Assembly: GCF_001426665.1 (NCBI RefSeq)
Contig: NZ_LMEY01000002.1
Location: 1-64,000, forward strand
From: Rhizobium sp. Root1334
GTDB taxonomy: Bacteria > Pseudomonadota > Alphaproteobacteria > Rhizobiales > Rhizobiaceae
Reading direction: 5' to 3'
DNA: 64,000 nucleotides
The notes below the pieces were generated by a model. It was not told where the DNA came from, did not search any database, and saw only the letters and a list, made by a program, of their open reading frames with translations. Shown in pieces: positions 55,506 to 63,194 of the stretch. Position 1 is the stretch's first letter. Every line of letters starts with the position of its first letter. A program made the position numbers and the translations under genes.

Positions 55506-55939
55506 GCGGGTATCTGTCGCGCTATACCCACCGGGTGGCCATCTCGAACAGTCGCCTGATCTCGTTCGAAGAGACCGGCGTCACCTTCCGTTACAAGGAC
55601 TACCGCCGCGACGGTTCCGATCGGCAGCAGGTCATGACGCTTGCCCCCGACGAGTTCATTCGACGCTTCCTGCTCCACGTTCTCCCGCGGGGGTTCCACC
55701 GCATCCGGCATTACGGCCTGCTCGCCGGCAGTTCCCGAAAGACGAGCATCACCCGCGCCCGCGAGCTCCTGAACGCTGCCCCGCCGCTTGTCGACAACGC
55801 TGCCGACGAGCCAATCGAGATCCGCCCCCCATGCCCATGTTGCGGCGGACGCATGATCGTCATCGAGGTGTTCGAATGCTGGCATCAGCCACGCGGACCG
55901 CCAAACACGGCGACAATGAACCGGGAGAGCGCGTCATGA
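55502..55939 (+). pseudogene. IS91-family transposase, C-terminal fragment
   Basis: Reads GYLSRYTHRVAISNSRLISF from about 55508, then VTFRYKDYRRDGSDRQQ and the zinc-like end CPCCGGRMIVIEVFECW to a stop at 55939. This is the last third of an IS91 (IS801-like) rolling-circle transposase; the HUH and Tyr active sites would lie upstream and are gone. The matching N-terminal codons are at 59347 in the same orientation. Confidence 0.88.
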
Positions 55940-56507
55940 CCCGGCATGGCAGATCCATTCATATGGTCTGCTCAAAGCAGAGCCGGCCAACAGGAGGGCC
56001 TGCGCCAGTTCGAATGGCGACGGCTTTAAGCCGGGCAAACGCGCTCCCAATCACCAAGAAAATCTCGGCGATCACGCTTGCAAACACCAATCTCGGCCCG
56101 CTGGGATTAACAAACGCCGCTGCGATCGGCGGCCCGCCGGAAGATCCGATACACAAAAACCCCATAGCTCTGAGAATGCCGACCGCGGGTTCCTGCATGA
56201 GAGGCTTTCGTACGCCTGACGGCACCCGAAACCCTTAAGCATTCCCGTCGTTCGCGCCGTAGGCGTCGCTACTTTAAAGCCGTCAGTCCGCTTGAAGGGG
56301 ACCATGGTACCTGCCACACCTTGAGCAAATGGCAGTGATTTCCGGTACCGCCATTCGTCGTCTTCGATCTCATTTTTGACCATGGCTGCAAACTTCAAGC
56401 CGTGATCGACCGCCTCGCGAATGAAGCGGGTGCGCCGGCCGGGTCCGACAAGATCCCACAAACTGCCTTAGTTAGTCTCGGCGAAGCAGGCGAGAAGGAG
56501 TGCGAGA
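55940..56507. other. Region downstream of IS91 fragment, no confident gene
   Basis: Overlapping open frames on both strands (plus 55940-56230; minus 55959-56225 with one hydrophobic stretch; minus 56072-56461) have no ribosome sites or recognised families. An inverted repeat GCCTTAG-TTAGTCTCG / CGAGACTAAGGC lies at about 56464-56513 and may be a terminator or an element end. Confidence 0.4.
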
Positions 56508-56735
56508 CTAAGGCCGGCCGTAGTCCGCTCCTGCAAGAGGAGCGGATGGGCTACATTGATCACGATGGTCAAGAACGCCAGCCATGAAGTGTTTGAGTAC
56601 CGCGCGCGATTGTTCGGCCAATGGGCCTACCAAGGGGCTCATACGGCTAGTGACATATCCAGCCTTGTGAAGCATCTGATTTAAGATGCGATTGCTGGTC
56701 GGGTTAAAGTTCACATTGCAGATCATGGAAGACAC
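56508..56735 (-). CDS. Small hypothetical protein, paralogue of the 103-residue protein
   Basis: 75 residues from GTG 56735 with AAGGA eight bases upstream. Starts MSS and contains SNRILNQMLHKAGYVTSRMS and QSRAVLKHFMAGVLDHRD, which align without gaps-heavy editing to SHIQMLDRVLQRAGFFGPES and AAQYLLKLFQGGIDAEED in the protein encoded at 57815-58126. Predicted all-helical. Twelve bases after the preceding gene, so one transcript. Function unknown. Confidence 0.6.
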   Translation of the reverse strand: MSSMICNVNFNPTSNRILNQMLHKAGYVTSRMSPLVGPLAEQSRAVLKHFMAGVLDHRDQCSPSAPLAGADYGRP

Positions 56736-56747
56736 GGTGTCATCCTT

Positions 56748-57038
56748 TCAGTTTTTCAGAGAAGGCTCGGCATCGGCGCCACTTACTTGTGCGGCATCGA
56801 GCGCCAGGGCTTGGGTGATATCATCGTAGGAAACTTGAAGACGCTGACGGATTACCGGAGAAGCGGAGAGGCACGGAATCTCAAGGTGTGTGGCGACACG
56901 CTTGTGCGCGGGAAAGCTCAATCCTTCGATGAGTTCTTCATCGACAATCAGACGGTAGGTGCCCGCCTCTTGCGGCTCGAAGAGCGCTTCAACCCTGAAT
57001 GGTCGCGTGAAGGTAATTTTAGTCTCGGTCGTTCTCAT
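56748..57038 (-). CDS. Small hypothetical protein
   Basis: 96 residues from ATG 57038 (GAGG nine bases upstream). Beta-rich N-terminus TKITFTRPFRVEALFEPQEA followed by GTYRLIVDEELIEGLSFPAH; C-terminus helical. The composition suggests a compact cytosolic protein. Sits between two MSS-type small genes in the same orientation. No family recognised. Confidence 0.6.
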   Translation of the reverse strand: MRTTETKITFTRPFRVEALFEPQEAGTYRLIVDEELIEGLSFPAHKRVATHLEIPCLSASPVIRQRLQVSYDDITQALALDAAQVSGADAEPSLKN

Positions 57039-57157
57039 AGGGTTTTCGCCTCGATGTTCACTGGCATGTGCAGTAGTTTCGTTGTCGGCGGTCAGCGGCG
57101 CTCGAAAGGCTTGGCTTAAAAATGTCGCTGCGGTTCTTCTACTTCTCAATCGCAAGC

Positions 57158-57280
57158 CTACCAAAGCCAGCCATCCGTAAGGACGAAAGCGATCATCAGC
57201 ACGCTCGCGCCGACAAGTAATTGCGACGCGATCATGGAAATGAGATATCGATTGTGACGAAGTGGGAAATGGGAAGACAT
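57158..57280 (-). CDS. 40-residue predicted single-span membrane peptide
   Basis: ATG 57280 with a strong AGAGGAGGACA site; too short for ordinary gene finders. Sequence MSSHFPLRHNRYLISM, then a hydrophobic segment ASQLLVGASVLMIAFVL and TDGWLW end. Positive residues before the span predict an N-in topology. Its 54-nt leader and first three codons match those of the 103-residue gene. Function unknown. Confidence 0.6.
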   Translation of the reverse strand: MSSHFPLRHNRYLISMIASQLLVGASVLMIAFVLTDGWLW

Positions 57281-57334
57281 ATTGTCCTCCTCTCGCTTGG
57301 GGCCAGGGTAGCAAGCCCTCAAACAGTAGCGCCC
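57281..57334 (-). promoter_or_regulatory. Structured 5' leader, copy A
   Basis: 54 nt from GGGCGC (57334-57329) to the ATG. Stem-loop AGGG-CTTGCTA-CCCT occupies offsets 25-39 from the start codon; GGGC at the 5' end can pair with GCCC(C) after the hairpin; then AA and AGGAGGACA. Copy B is at 58127-58180. Confidence 0.65.
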
Positions 57335-57528
57335 TTATCGATGGCTGCTGGAAAATCAACCTTGCGCGCTAATCGCGGCATTAGCAAGAAATCAAATAAG
57401 ATCATTTGAAGATCCACCCTTGGTCAGATGGCGGTCCCCTCGCTGCCTACCCCCCCCCACTTTGCCCGGATTAATGGTCGATGAAGCAGAACTAGACGCT
57501 CAGCATCTCTTTTAGGTGTGCAGCTCTT

Positions 57529-57558
57529 AAAAACCCCGACCGTTCGTCTCAGCCGGGG
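57529..57558 (-). terminator. Intrinsic terminator
   Basis: CCCCGGC / GTCGGGG arms around an 11-base loop followed by TTTTT on the minus strand. It could end the 103-residue gene transcript or a short RNA from the promoter at 57614-57638. Confidence 0.75.
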
Positions 57559-57613
57559 CGAGCGTAATGAAATAACCTTGAGTATACTACGCCTTTGCAG
57601 AGCGCGCGAATAT

Positions 57614-57638
57614 AACAGCTTGCACTGAAATAAGTTCC
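57614..57638 (-). promoter_or_regulatory. Candidate EcfG/RpoE2-type stress promoter
   Basis: GGAAC (57638-57634), 17 bases, GTT (57616-57614) on the minus strand: the GGAAC-N16/17-GTT pattern of alphaproteobacterial general-stress promoters. Transcription would start near 57605, about 75 nt before the terminator. Confidence 0.5.
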
Positions 57639-57814
57639 ATGGGTAATCGCCCTAATCCCAAATCGCAGCGGTCGCATCAAGGGCACACCGCGTGGCGGCA
57701 GGTGAGCCCCTATGCTCGGAAACCGAGGAGCCTACTTTCCAACACTTTGATAACCGTATCGTTCCAGTGCCGGGGCAAAGCGCCGTCCTCAAGTCGGGGG
57801 GCATAATGAGTGGC

Positions 57815-58126
57815 TTAATCGCGAGCTTGCATATTGCCACTCCAACCTCCGTCATCTGCCCATCGATTGACTGCTTCCAATCGCACCTGCCGCGGAGTAT
57901 CGCCCCCATTTGCATGACTTTTCCCGCGTGCATCGAGGGCAACCACGAGATCTTCCTCAGCGTCAATTCCGCCTTGAAACAGTTTGAGCAAGTATTGCGC
58001 GGCCTCTCGGGCGACACCTACGTCAACCTTGGACTCCGGACCGAAAAAGCCAGCACGCTGAAGCACGCGATCAAGCATCTGGATATGGGATGTTTCGAGA
58101 TAGTCGTGGGGAGTGTTGGAAGACAT
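57815..58126 (-). CDS. 103-residue hypothetical protein
   Basis: ATG 58126 with AAGGAGGACA upstream, a very strong site. Starts MSSNTPHDYLETSHIQMLDR, helical, with VLQRAGFFGPESKVDVGVARE and LLKLFQGGIDAEEDLVVALDA; the second half is polar. Paralogous to the 75-residue protein at 56508-56735 but about 28 residues longer at the C-terminus. Leader copy B precedes it. Function unknown; the aligned blocks look like a helical adaptor. Confidence 0.65.
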   Translation of the reverse strand: MSSNTPHDYLETSHIQMLDRVLQRAGFFGPESKVDVGVAREAAQYLLKLFQGGIDAEEDLVVALDARGKSHANGGDTPRQVRLEAVNRWADDGGWSGNMQARD

Positions 58127-58180
58127 TGCTGTCCTCCTTTTGTTGGGGCGAAGGTATTCAACCTTTACGCAATGGCGCCC
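58127..58180 (-). promoter_or_regulatory. Structured 5' leader, copy B
   Basis: 54 nt from GGGCGC (58180-58175) to the ATG, same length as copy A. Hairpin AAGGT-TGAAT-ACCTT sits at offsets 25-39, exactly where copy A has its own; the stem bases differ but pair in both. GCCCC-AA and AGGAGGACA are shared. Confidence 0.65.
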
Positions 58181-58437
58181 GCTTCAAATGCCATTGACAA
58201 AAAGACCATGCGGCATACCAGCCAACTAAGCAAGGTAATTAAAATTGCTCAGGCTGCGTGGCGCGGCCTGCCACCTGTCCAGAGGGCAGCAGCGCCCAAA
58301 CCGCTGCTTCGCGCCCCCATGCACGAACCCGCTTCGCGGGAGGGCGTGCGCGGTGAGGTTAGTGTGATTATCTGAGTTCTAGGCAGGCGGTTGGTGTTGC
58401 CTGACCATGGAGTTCCCTTCAACGAGAGGAACGTTCA
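58181..58437. other. Intergenic region upstream of the integrase
   Basis: Contains a compound hairpin at 58321-58349 (outer GCACG / CGTGC, inner CCCGC-TTC-GCGGG), which could be an element-terminal or origin structure of the IS91-like unit. No gene seen. Confidence 0.4.
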
Positions 58438-59343
58438 ATGGCCAGCTTCTCCAACAATACCCGGACCACACCGCTTCGCCAACGCATGCAAGAAGACATG
58501 GTAATGCGGGGGTTGGGATCCCACACTCAGCAGGATTACATCCGTCATGTCCGGCGCTTCGCCACGTTTCTTGGGCGTGCCCCTGACACCGCAACGGTCG
58601 CTGACATACGGCATTTCCAGTTGTATCAGCATGAGAACGGTGTAGGCCCGGCGACGATCAATAGCACGGTTTCAGCGCTGCGCTTTCTGTATACGGTGAC
58701 GCTAAAACGGCGGGATATGGCGCGAGCGCTGGTGATTACCCGCAATCCACGCAAGCTACCCGATGTGCTGAGCATGGAGGAAGCTGCACGGTTGCTCGAG
58801 GCGGCACCAGGCATCAAATACAAAGCGGCGCTCGGGGTAGCCTATGGCGCGGGCTTGCGCGTCTCGGAGGTCGCGCATCTCAAGGTCGATGACATCGACT
58901 CGACACGCATGCTGATCCGCGTTGAACAAGGCAAAGGACGCAAGGATCGCAATGCCCTGCTTTCCCCGCAACTCCTTGAACTGTTACGACTGTGGTGGCG
59001 CGAAGGAAAGCGGCGCGGCGTGATGCTACCTCATGGCTGGCTGTTTCCGGGACGCAGTCGCACCGACCCGATCTCGTCGCGGCAACTGCATCGCGCTGTT
59101 CAGGAAGCTGCGGAGGTCGCCGGTATACACAAGCGCGTCAGTCCGCACACCCTACGGCACAGCTTTGCCACCCACCTTCTGGAGGATGGCACCGATATCC
59201 GTGTCAGCCAGGTTCTGCTCGGACATAGCAAGCTGGAGACGACCGCGCTCTATGCCAAGGTTTCTACCCGGACGATCCACGCGGTCGCTGGGCCGCTCGA
59301 CCGGCTGATGGCACTTATGGAAGGCAAGACGCCCGACGACTGA
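58438..59343 (+). CDS. Tyrosine recombinase of the IS91-associated integrase type
   Basis: 301 residues from ATG 58438, intact XerC/D-like architecture. N-terminal SAM-like DNA-binding domain (SHTQQDYIRHVRRFATFLGR near 28), then the catalytic set: Arg in GAGLRVSEVAHL near 144, Lys in QGKGRKDRNALL near 170, HTLRHSFATHLLEDG near 240, and LLGHSKLETTALYAKVS with nucleophile Tyr near 275. It sits four bases before the first codons of an IS91-like transposase, a pairing seen in rhizobial elements. Functional in cutting, but the partner transposase is lost. Confidence 0.9.
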   Translation: MASFSNNTRTTPLRQRMQEDMVMRGLGSHTQQDYIRHVRRFATFLGRAPDTATVADIRHFQLYQHENGVGPATINSTVSALRFLYTVTLKRRDMARALVITRNPRKLPDVLSMEEAARLLEAAPGIKYKAALGVAYGAGLRVSEVAHLKVDDIDSTRMLIRVEQGKGRKDRNALLSPQLLELLRLWWREGKRRGVMLPHGWLFPGRSRTDPISSRQLHRAVQEAAEVAGIHKRVSPHTLRHSFATHLLEDGTDIRVSQVLLGHSKLETTALYAKVSTRTIHAVAGPLDRLMALMEGKTPDD

Positions 59344-59346
59344 GCC

Positions 59347-59409
59347 ATGCGTACCTCGATCGAGGTCGCCGATATCTTCCGTGTTGCCGGGCCGACCTAT
59401 CGGAAAGCC
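59347..59409 (+). pseudogene. IS91-family transposase, N-terminal fragment
   Basis: ATG 59347, reading MRTSIEVADIFRVAGPTYRK, the standard start of IS91/IS801-like transposases, then diverging into the ars promoter region at about 59409. The C-terminal remainder is at 55502-55939. The break marks the boundary with the arsenic operon. Confidence 0.8.
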
Positions 59410-59433
59410 CAACTCCGACCATCCTCCGGGCGG

Positions 59434-59468
59434 TTGACACATCTTATATATCCGTTATTCTGGATATA
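59434..59468 (+). promoter_or_regulatory. ars promoter and ArsR operator
   Basis: TTGACA (59434-59439), 16 bases, TATTCT; dyad TATATCC-N8-GGATATA at 59447-59468 covers the -10 and ends on the start codon, so the mRNA is nearly leaderless and ArsR binding would block the polymerase. Confidence 0.75.
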
Positions 59469-59821
59469 TGGAAAACAACAGTGCAATCAGCGCGCTCTCG
59501 GCGCTTGCCCAGGCGACCCGGCTCGAAACCTTCAGGACTCTCGTTCGTCATGAACCGGAAGGTGTGCCCGCCGGCGAGCTTGCGAGGATGCTCGACGTTC
59601 CACAGAACACAATGTCAGCCCACCTTGCCACGCTGGCGAGGGCAGGGCTCATCAAAAGCGAGCGCCAGAGCCGTTCAATTATCTACCGGGCGGATCTCGA
59701 CGTGTTCCGTGACCTGACACTGTTCCTGCTGAAGGACTGCTGCGGAGGATCGGCCGAACTGTGCGCACCGTTGATCGCCGAACTCACGCCCTGTTGCGCG
59801 CCTGCCGCGAGGCCGTCATGA
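59468..59821 (+). CDS. arsR: ArsR-family arsenical repressor
   Basis: 117 residues. SmtB/ArsR winged HTH: SALAQATRLETFRTLVRHEP near 11-30, VPAGELARMLDVPQNTMSAHLATLARAGLI near 33-62, and the wing ERQSRSIIYRADLDV near 65-80. Metalloid-binding cysteines are C-terminal: LKDCCGG near 89, CAP near 97 and TPCCAP near 109, a rhizobial-type ArsR. First gene of the ars operon; ATGA overlap with the next. Confidence 0.93.
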   Translation: MENNSAISALSALAQATRLETFRTLVRHEPEGVPAGELARMLDVPQNTMSAHLATLARAGLIKSERQSRSIIYRADLDVFRDLTLFLLKDCCGGSAELCAPLIAELTPCCAPAARPS

Positions 59822-60258
59822 CGTCGATCAAGCTTGAGCCTGTCGGAGGCGACGACCCCGGATTGAAGGCGGCTCTGATCGAGGCGCATCTGCCGACCGA
59901 TGATATCGGCGAGGATGGCCGCTCGTTCTACAGGGCCGTAACGGAGAATGGCGCGATCGTCGGTTACTCCGGTATCGAGGACTGCGGCGCCGCCTGTCTC
60001 CTCAGGTCGCTGGTCATTCTGCCCGAATACCGTCGCCGAGAGTTAGGCAGAATCCTTGTACACATGACGATTGAGCAAGCGGGAGAGGCATCGACTGTCT
60101 ATCTCGCGACCACCACAGCCTCCGGGTTCTTCGAAATCCTGGGCTTTTCCGTCGTGGCCCGACCTGACGTTCCCGCCGCCGTTCTCTCGACCCGCCAGCT
60201 TTCGGGCATCTGCCCGGCCTCTGCGACCATCATGAAGCTTACCAGGCCACCGACCTAA
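59818..60258 (+). CDS. GNAT N-acetyltransferase, ArsN2-like
   Basis: 146 residues; start overlaps arsR stop. GNAT fold with acetyl-CoA loop LLRSLVILPEYRRRELGRILV near 60-80, then LATTTASGFFEILGF near 101-115. Members found in ars operons (ArsN2) are thought to acetylate an arsenical; the target here is not demonstrated. C-terminal ICPASATIMK is the family end. Confidence 0.82.
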   Translation: MTSIKLEPVGGDDPGLKAALIEAHLPTDDIGEDGRSFYRAVTENGAIVGYSGIEDCGAACLLRSLVILPEYRRRELGRILVHMTIEQAGEASTVYLATTTASGFFEILGFSVVARPDVPAAVLSTRQLSGICPASATIMKLTRPPT

Positions 60259-60273
60259 CAACGGAACACGACC

Positions 60274-60801
60274 ATGACCGACAAGACCTACAACGTGCTG
60301 TTCCTCTGCACGGGCAATTCCGCTCGCTCTATACTCGGCGAATCCATTCTCAATCATGAGGGCAAAGGCCGCTTCCGCGCCTTCTCCGCTGGCAGCCATC
60401 CCAAGGGCGGAGTCAATCCACATGCTCTTCGCGAGCTCGAGGCGCTCGGTTATCCATCCGAGGGTTTCTCGTCGAAGAGGTGGGACGTCTTTGCAGAACC
60501 CGGCGCGCCCCAGATGGATTTCATTTTCACCGTCTGCGACAGCGCTGCGGGCGAGGCCTGCCCGGTGTGGCTCGGCCATCCGATGACAGCCCACTGGGGT
60601 GTCGAAGACCCGGCGGCCGTCGAAGGATCGGACGCCGAGGTGCAGCGCGCCTTCGCGCAGGCCGCGAGATTCCTCAAGAACCGCATCTCTGCCTTCCTCA
60701 GCCTGCCGCTGACCTCCATCGACAGAATGGCGCTTGAGCAGAAGCTCCGCCAGATCGGCCGGATGGAGGGTTCGACCGGAACACAGGGGAAGACAGTCTG
60801 A
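60274..60801 (+). CDS. arsC: Arsenate reductase, low-molecular-weight phosphatase type
   Basis: 175 residues. Reduces arsenate to arsenite with thioredoxin. Nucleophilic Cys12 in LCTGNSARSI, and the redox cysteines in VCDSAAGEACPVW near 88-98. About 35 residues longer than the smallest members through its C-terminus. Its stop shares bases with acr3. Confidence 0.93.
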   Translation: MTDKTYNVLFLCTGNSARSILGESILNHEGKGRFRAFSAGSHPKGGVNPHALRELEALGYPSEGFSSKRWDVFAEPGAPQMDFIFTVCDSAAGEACPVWLGHPMTAHWGVEDPAAVEGSDAEVQRAFAQAARFLKNRISAFLSLPLTSIDRMALEQKLRQIGRMEGSTGTQGKTV

Positions 60802-61859
60802 TGTCCATGTTCGAACGCTACCTGACCGTATGGGTCGGCCTGTGCATCGTCGTCGGGATCGCTCTCGGTCATCTGATGCCCGGTGTATTCCAGACCATCG
60901 GTTCGGCAGAGATCGCCAAGGTCAACATTCCCGTGGCGATCCTCATCTGGCTGATGATCATCCCGATGCTCCTGAAGATCGACTTCCGTTCGCTCTCCAA
61001 GGTCGGTAGCTACTGGCGCGGCATCGGGGTGACGCTCTTCATCAACTGGATGGTCAAGCCGTTCTCGATGGCCCTGCTTGGCTGGCTATTCGTGGGATGG
61101 CTGTTCCGGCCCTATCTGCCCGCCGACCAGATCGACGCCTATATTGCGGGCCTGATCATCCTGGCGGCAGCGCCTTGTACGGCAATGGTGTTTGTCTGGA
61201 GCAATCTCACCAAGGGCGAACCACTGTTCACGCTCTCACAGGTCGCGCTGAACGACGCCATCATGATCGTCGCATTTGCACCCGTCGTCGGACTGCTCCT
61301 TGGGCTTTCTGCGATCACCGTGCCGTGGGACACGCTGGCGATCTCGGTCGCGCTCTACATCGTCGTCCCGGTGGTAATCGCACAGGTCATTAGAGGACGT
61401 CTTACGGCTGGTGGCACGGAGCGCGCGCTCGACGCCGTTCTCTCGAGGCTCCAGCCGCTGTCGCTTGTCGCGCTTCTGGCGACGCTGGTGCTATTGTTCG
61501 GCTTCCAGGGCGAACAGATCATCGCGCAGCCGACGATCATCGCCCTCCTGGCTATTCCGATCCTGATCCAGGTTTATTTCAACTCCGGGCTCGCCTATAT
61601 TCTCAACAGGATTGCCGGGGAGCGCCATTGTGTTGCCGGCCCCTCGGCTCTGATCGGGGCTTCCAACTTCTTCGAACTGGCTGTCGCCGCCGCTATCAGC
61701 CTTTTCGGCTTTCAATCCGGGGCGGCGCTGGCGACCGTGGTCGGCGTCCTCATCGAGGTCCCGGTGATGCTCTCGGTCGTCTGGATCGTGAACCGCTCCA
61801 AGGGCTGGTACGAAGCTGCGCCCGCCGTCTCCCGAAACACTGCTACGACAAGGACCTGA
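60801..61859 (+). CDS. acr3: Arsenite efflux permease ACR3
   Basis: 352 residues. Ten-span BART-superfamily carrier pumping arsenite out. Cys in AAPCTAMVFVWSNLTKG near 129-145 is the conserved functional site, and NWMVKPFSMALLGWLF near 75, ALNDAIMIV near 153, SALIGASNFFELAVAAA near 275 are family blocks. It overlaps arsC by one base. Confidence 0.95.
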   Translation: MSMFERYLTVWVGLCIVVGIALGHLMPGVFQTIGSAEIAKVNIPVAILIWLMIIPMLLKIDFRSLSKVGSYWRGIGVTLFINWMVKPFSMALLGWLFVGWLFRPYLPADQIDAYIAGLIILAAAPCTAMVFVWSNLTKGEPLFTLSQVALNDAIMIVAFAPVVGLLLGLSAITVPWDTLAISVALYIVVPVVIAQVIRGRLTAGGTERALDAVLSRLQPLSLVALLATLVLLFGFQGEQIIAQPTIIALLAIPILIQVYFNSGLAYILNRIAGERHCVAGPSALIGASNFFELAVAAAISLFGFQSGAALATVVGVLIEVPVMLSVVWIVNRSKGWYEAAPAVSRNTATTRT

Positions 61860-61861
61860 TC

Positions 61862-62284
61862 ATGGACGTCAGCATCTATCACAACCCCGATTGCGGGACC
61901 TCGCGCAACACGCTGGCCATGATCCGCCACGCGGGCATCGAGCCAACCGTCGTCGAGTATCTGAAGACCCCGCCGACGCGCGAGGAACTCGTCAAGATGA
62001 TCTCGGATGCCGGACTGACGGTCAGGCAGGCGATCCGCGAAAAGGGGACGCCGTACGCGGACCTTCGCCTCGACGATCCGAGCCTGACAGACGACCAACT
62101 GCTCGACGCAATGCTGAAGGAGCCGATCCTCATCAATCGACCGTTCGTCGTGACGCCCCTCGGCACGAGGCTCGCCCGGCCGTCCGAAGCCGTGCTCGAC
62201 ATCCTGCCCGACACCTTGAAGGGTCCCTTCACCAAGGAAGATGGCGAACAGGTTATCGATCGGGAGGGCAAGCGCATTGTCTGA
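61862..62284 (+). CDS. arsC: Arsenate reductase, glutaredoxin-coupled type
   Basis: 140 residues from ATG 61862. Second, unrelated-fold arsenate reductase: Cys11 in [10 protein letters not shown], then [13 protein letters not shown] near 31 and [17 protein letters not shown] near 92 (Arg contacts). Ends by overlapping arsH by 8 bases. Two ArsC types in one operon give both thioredoxin and glutathione routes. Confidence 0.95.
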   Translation: MDVSIYHNPDCGTSRNTLAMIRHAGIEPTVVEYLKTPPTREELVKMISDAGLTVRQAIREKGTPYADLRLDDPSLTDDQLLDAMLKEPILINRPFVVTPLGTRLARPSEAVLDILPDTLKGPFTKEDGEQVIDREGKRIV

Positions 62285-62987
62285 GACATTCCCGGCACTC
62301 AAGGAGGATTACCTCCATCAGCCCGATGTCGAAGCGTTGCGGCCAGCCTTCTCAACGCACAAGCCACGCATCCTGATCCTCTACGGCTCGCTTCGGGAGG
62401 TGTCTTACAGCCGGCTTCTTGCTCATGAGGCTCGAAGACTGCTCGAACGCCTCGGCTGCGATGTCAGGGTCTTTGATCCGAAGGGTTTGCCGCTACCCGA
62501 CGAGTCCGCCGCAACGCATCCGAAGGTGATGGAATTGCGCGCGCTGTCCGAGTGGTCCGAGGGCCAGGTCTGGGTCAGTCCGGAGCGTCACGGGGCGATG
62601 ACCGGCGTGATGAAATCGCAGATCGACTGGATACCGCTCGCCGTCGGTTCGGTGCGCCCCACGCAAGGACGGACACTCGCTTTGATGCAGGTGTCAGGAG
62701 GATCGCAGTCCTTCAACGCCCTTGGGCAGATGCGTATCCTCGGCCGGTGGATGCGGATGATCACGATTCCGAACCAGAGCAGCGTCGCGAAAGCCTATCA
62801 GGAGTTCGACGCCGACGGTCGGATGAAGGCGTCGTCGTATTACGACCGTGTCGTGGATGTCTGCGAGGAACTGGTGAAGTTCACCATCCTGACAAGGGAC
62901 GCGTCCTCCTACCTGACCGATCGTTACAGCGAGCGCGTCGAGGATGCCGCCAAGCTCGAGCAGCGGGTCTCGCTGAAATCTATTTGA
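62277..62987 (+). CDS. arsH: ArsH, organoarsenical oxidase (flavoprotein)
   Basis: 236 residues from TTG 62277, preceded by GGGAGGG; it starts inside the arsC stop. NADPH-dependent FMN protein that oxidises trivalent organoarsenicals. Flavodoxin-like phosphate loop [20 protein letters not shown] near 36-55, then [21 protein letters not shown] near 100-120 and [22 protein letters not shown] near 139-160. Confidence 0.93.
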   Translation: MSETFPALKEDYLHQPDVEALRPAFSTHKPRILILYGSLREVSYSRLLAHEARRLLERLGCDVRVFDPKGLPLPDESAATHPKVMELRALSEWSEGQVWVSPERHGAMTGVMKSQIDWIPLAVGSVRPTQGRTLALMQVSGGSQSFNALGQMRILGRWMRMITIPNQSSVAKAYQEFDADGRMKASSYYDRVVDVCEELVKFTILTRDASSYLTDRYSERVEDAAKLEQRVSLKSI

Positions 62988-62990
62988 GGT

Positions 62991-63194
62991 TTAGTTCGCC
63001 GCCGTCACGGGCCGTCTCGACGATGTCGCGACGGCGACGAACAACGGAATACCGAGAACGCCAAACAAGGCGTTGGCGAACAGGGCGACACCGATACCGA
63101 GGTTCTCCATCGCGGTGGAAAAGACAAACGGAGCCGCGGCGCCGACGGCGAGTCGAGCGGCCGCCATCCTCCCCGTGATCGCCCCGTATGGAAT
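62991..63194 (-). pseudogene. MFS transporter, C-terminal fragment
   Basis: Only the last 67 residues remain, reading YGAITGRMAAARLAVGAAAP then FVFSTAMENLGIGVALFANA and FGVLGIPLFVAVA to a stop at 62991-62993. This is the final two spans of an MFS carrier, of a sort often next to ars genes. It is cut at 63194 exactly where the inverted-repeat element starts. Confidence 0.7.

Larger units (their letters stand above)
57335..57814. other. Intergenic region holding a promoter and terminator
   Basis: About 480 bp between two small genes. Holds a candidate EcfG promoter (57614-57638) and an intrinsic terminator (57529-57558) on the minus strand, plus a run of C at about 57460. No protein-coding gene is supported. 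Confidence 0.5.

Noticed and set aside
55959..56225. Minus-strand 88-codon frame with a hydrophobic stretch
   Set aside because: Overlaps a plus-strand frame of similar length, lacks a ribosome site and shows no family signature; likely chance.
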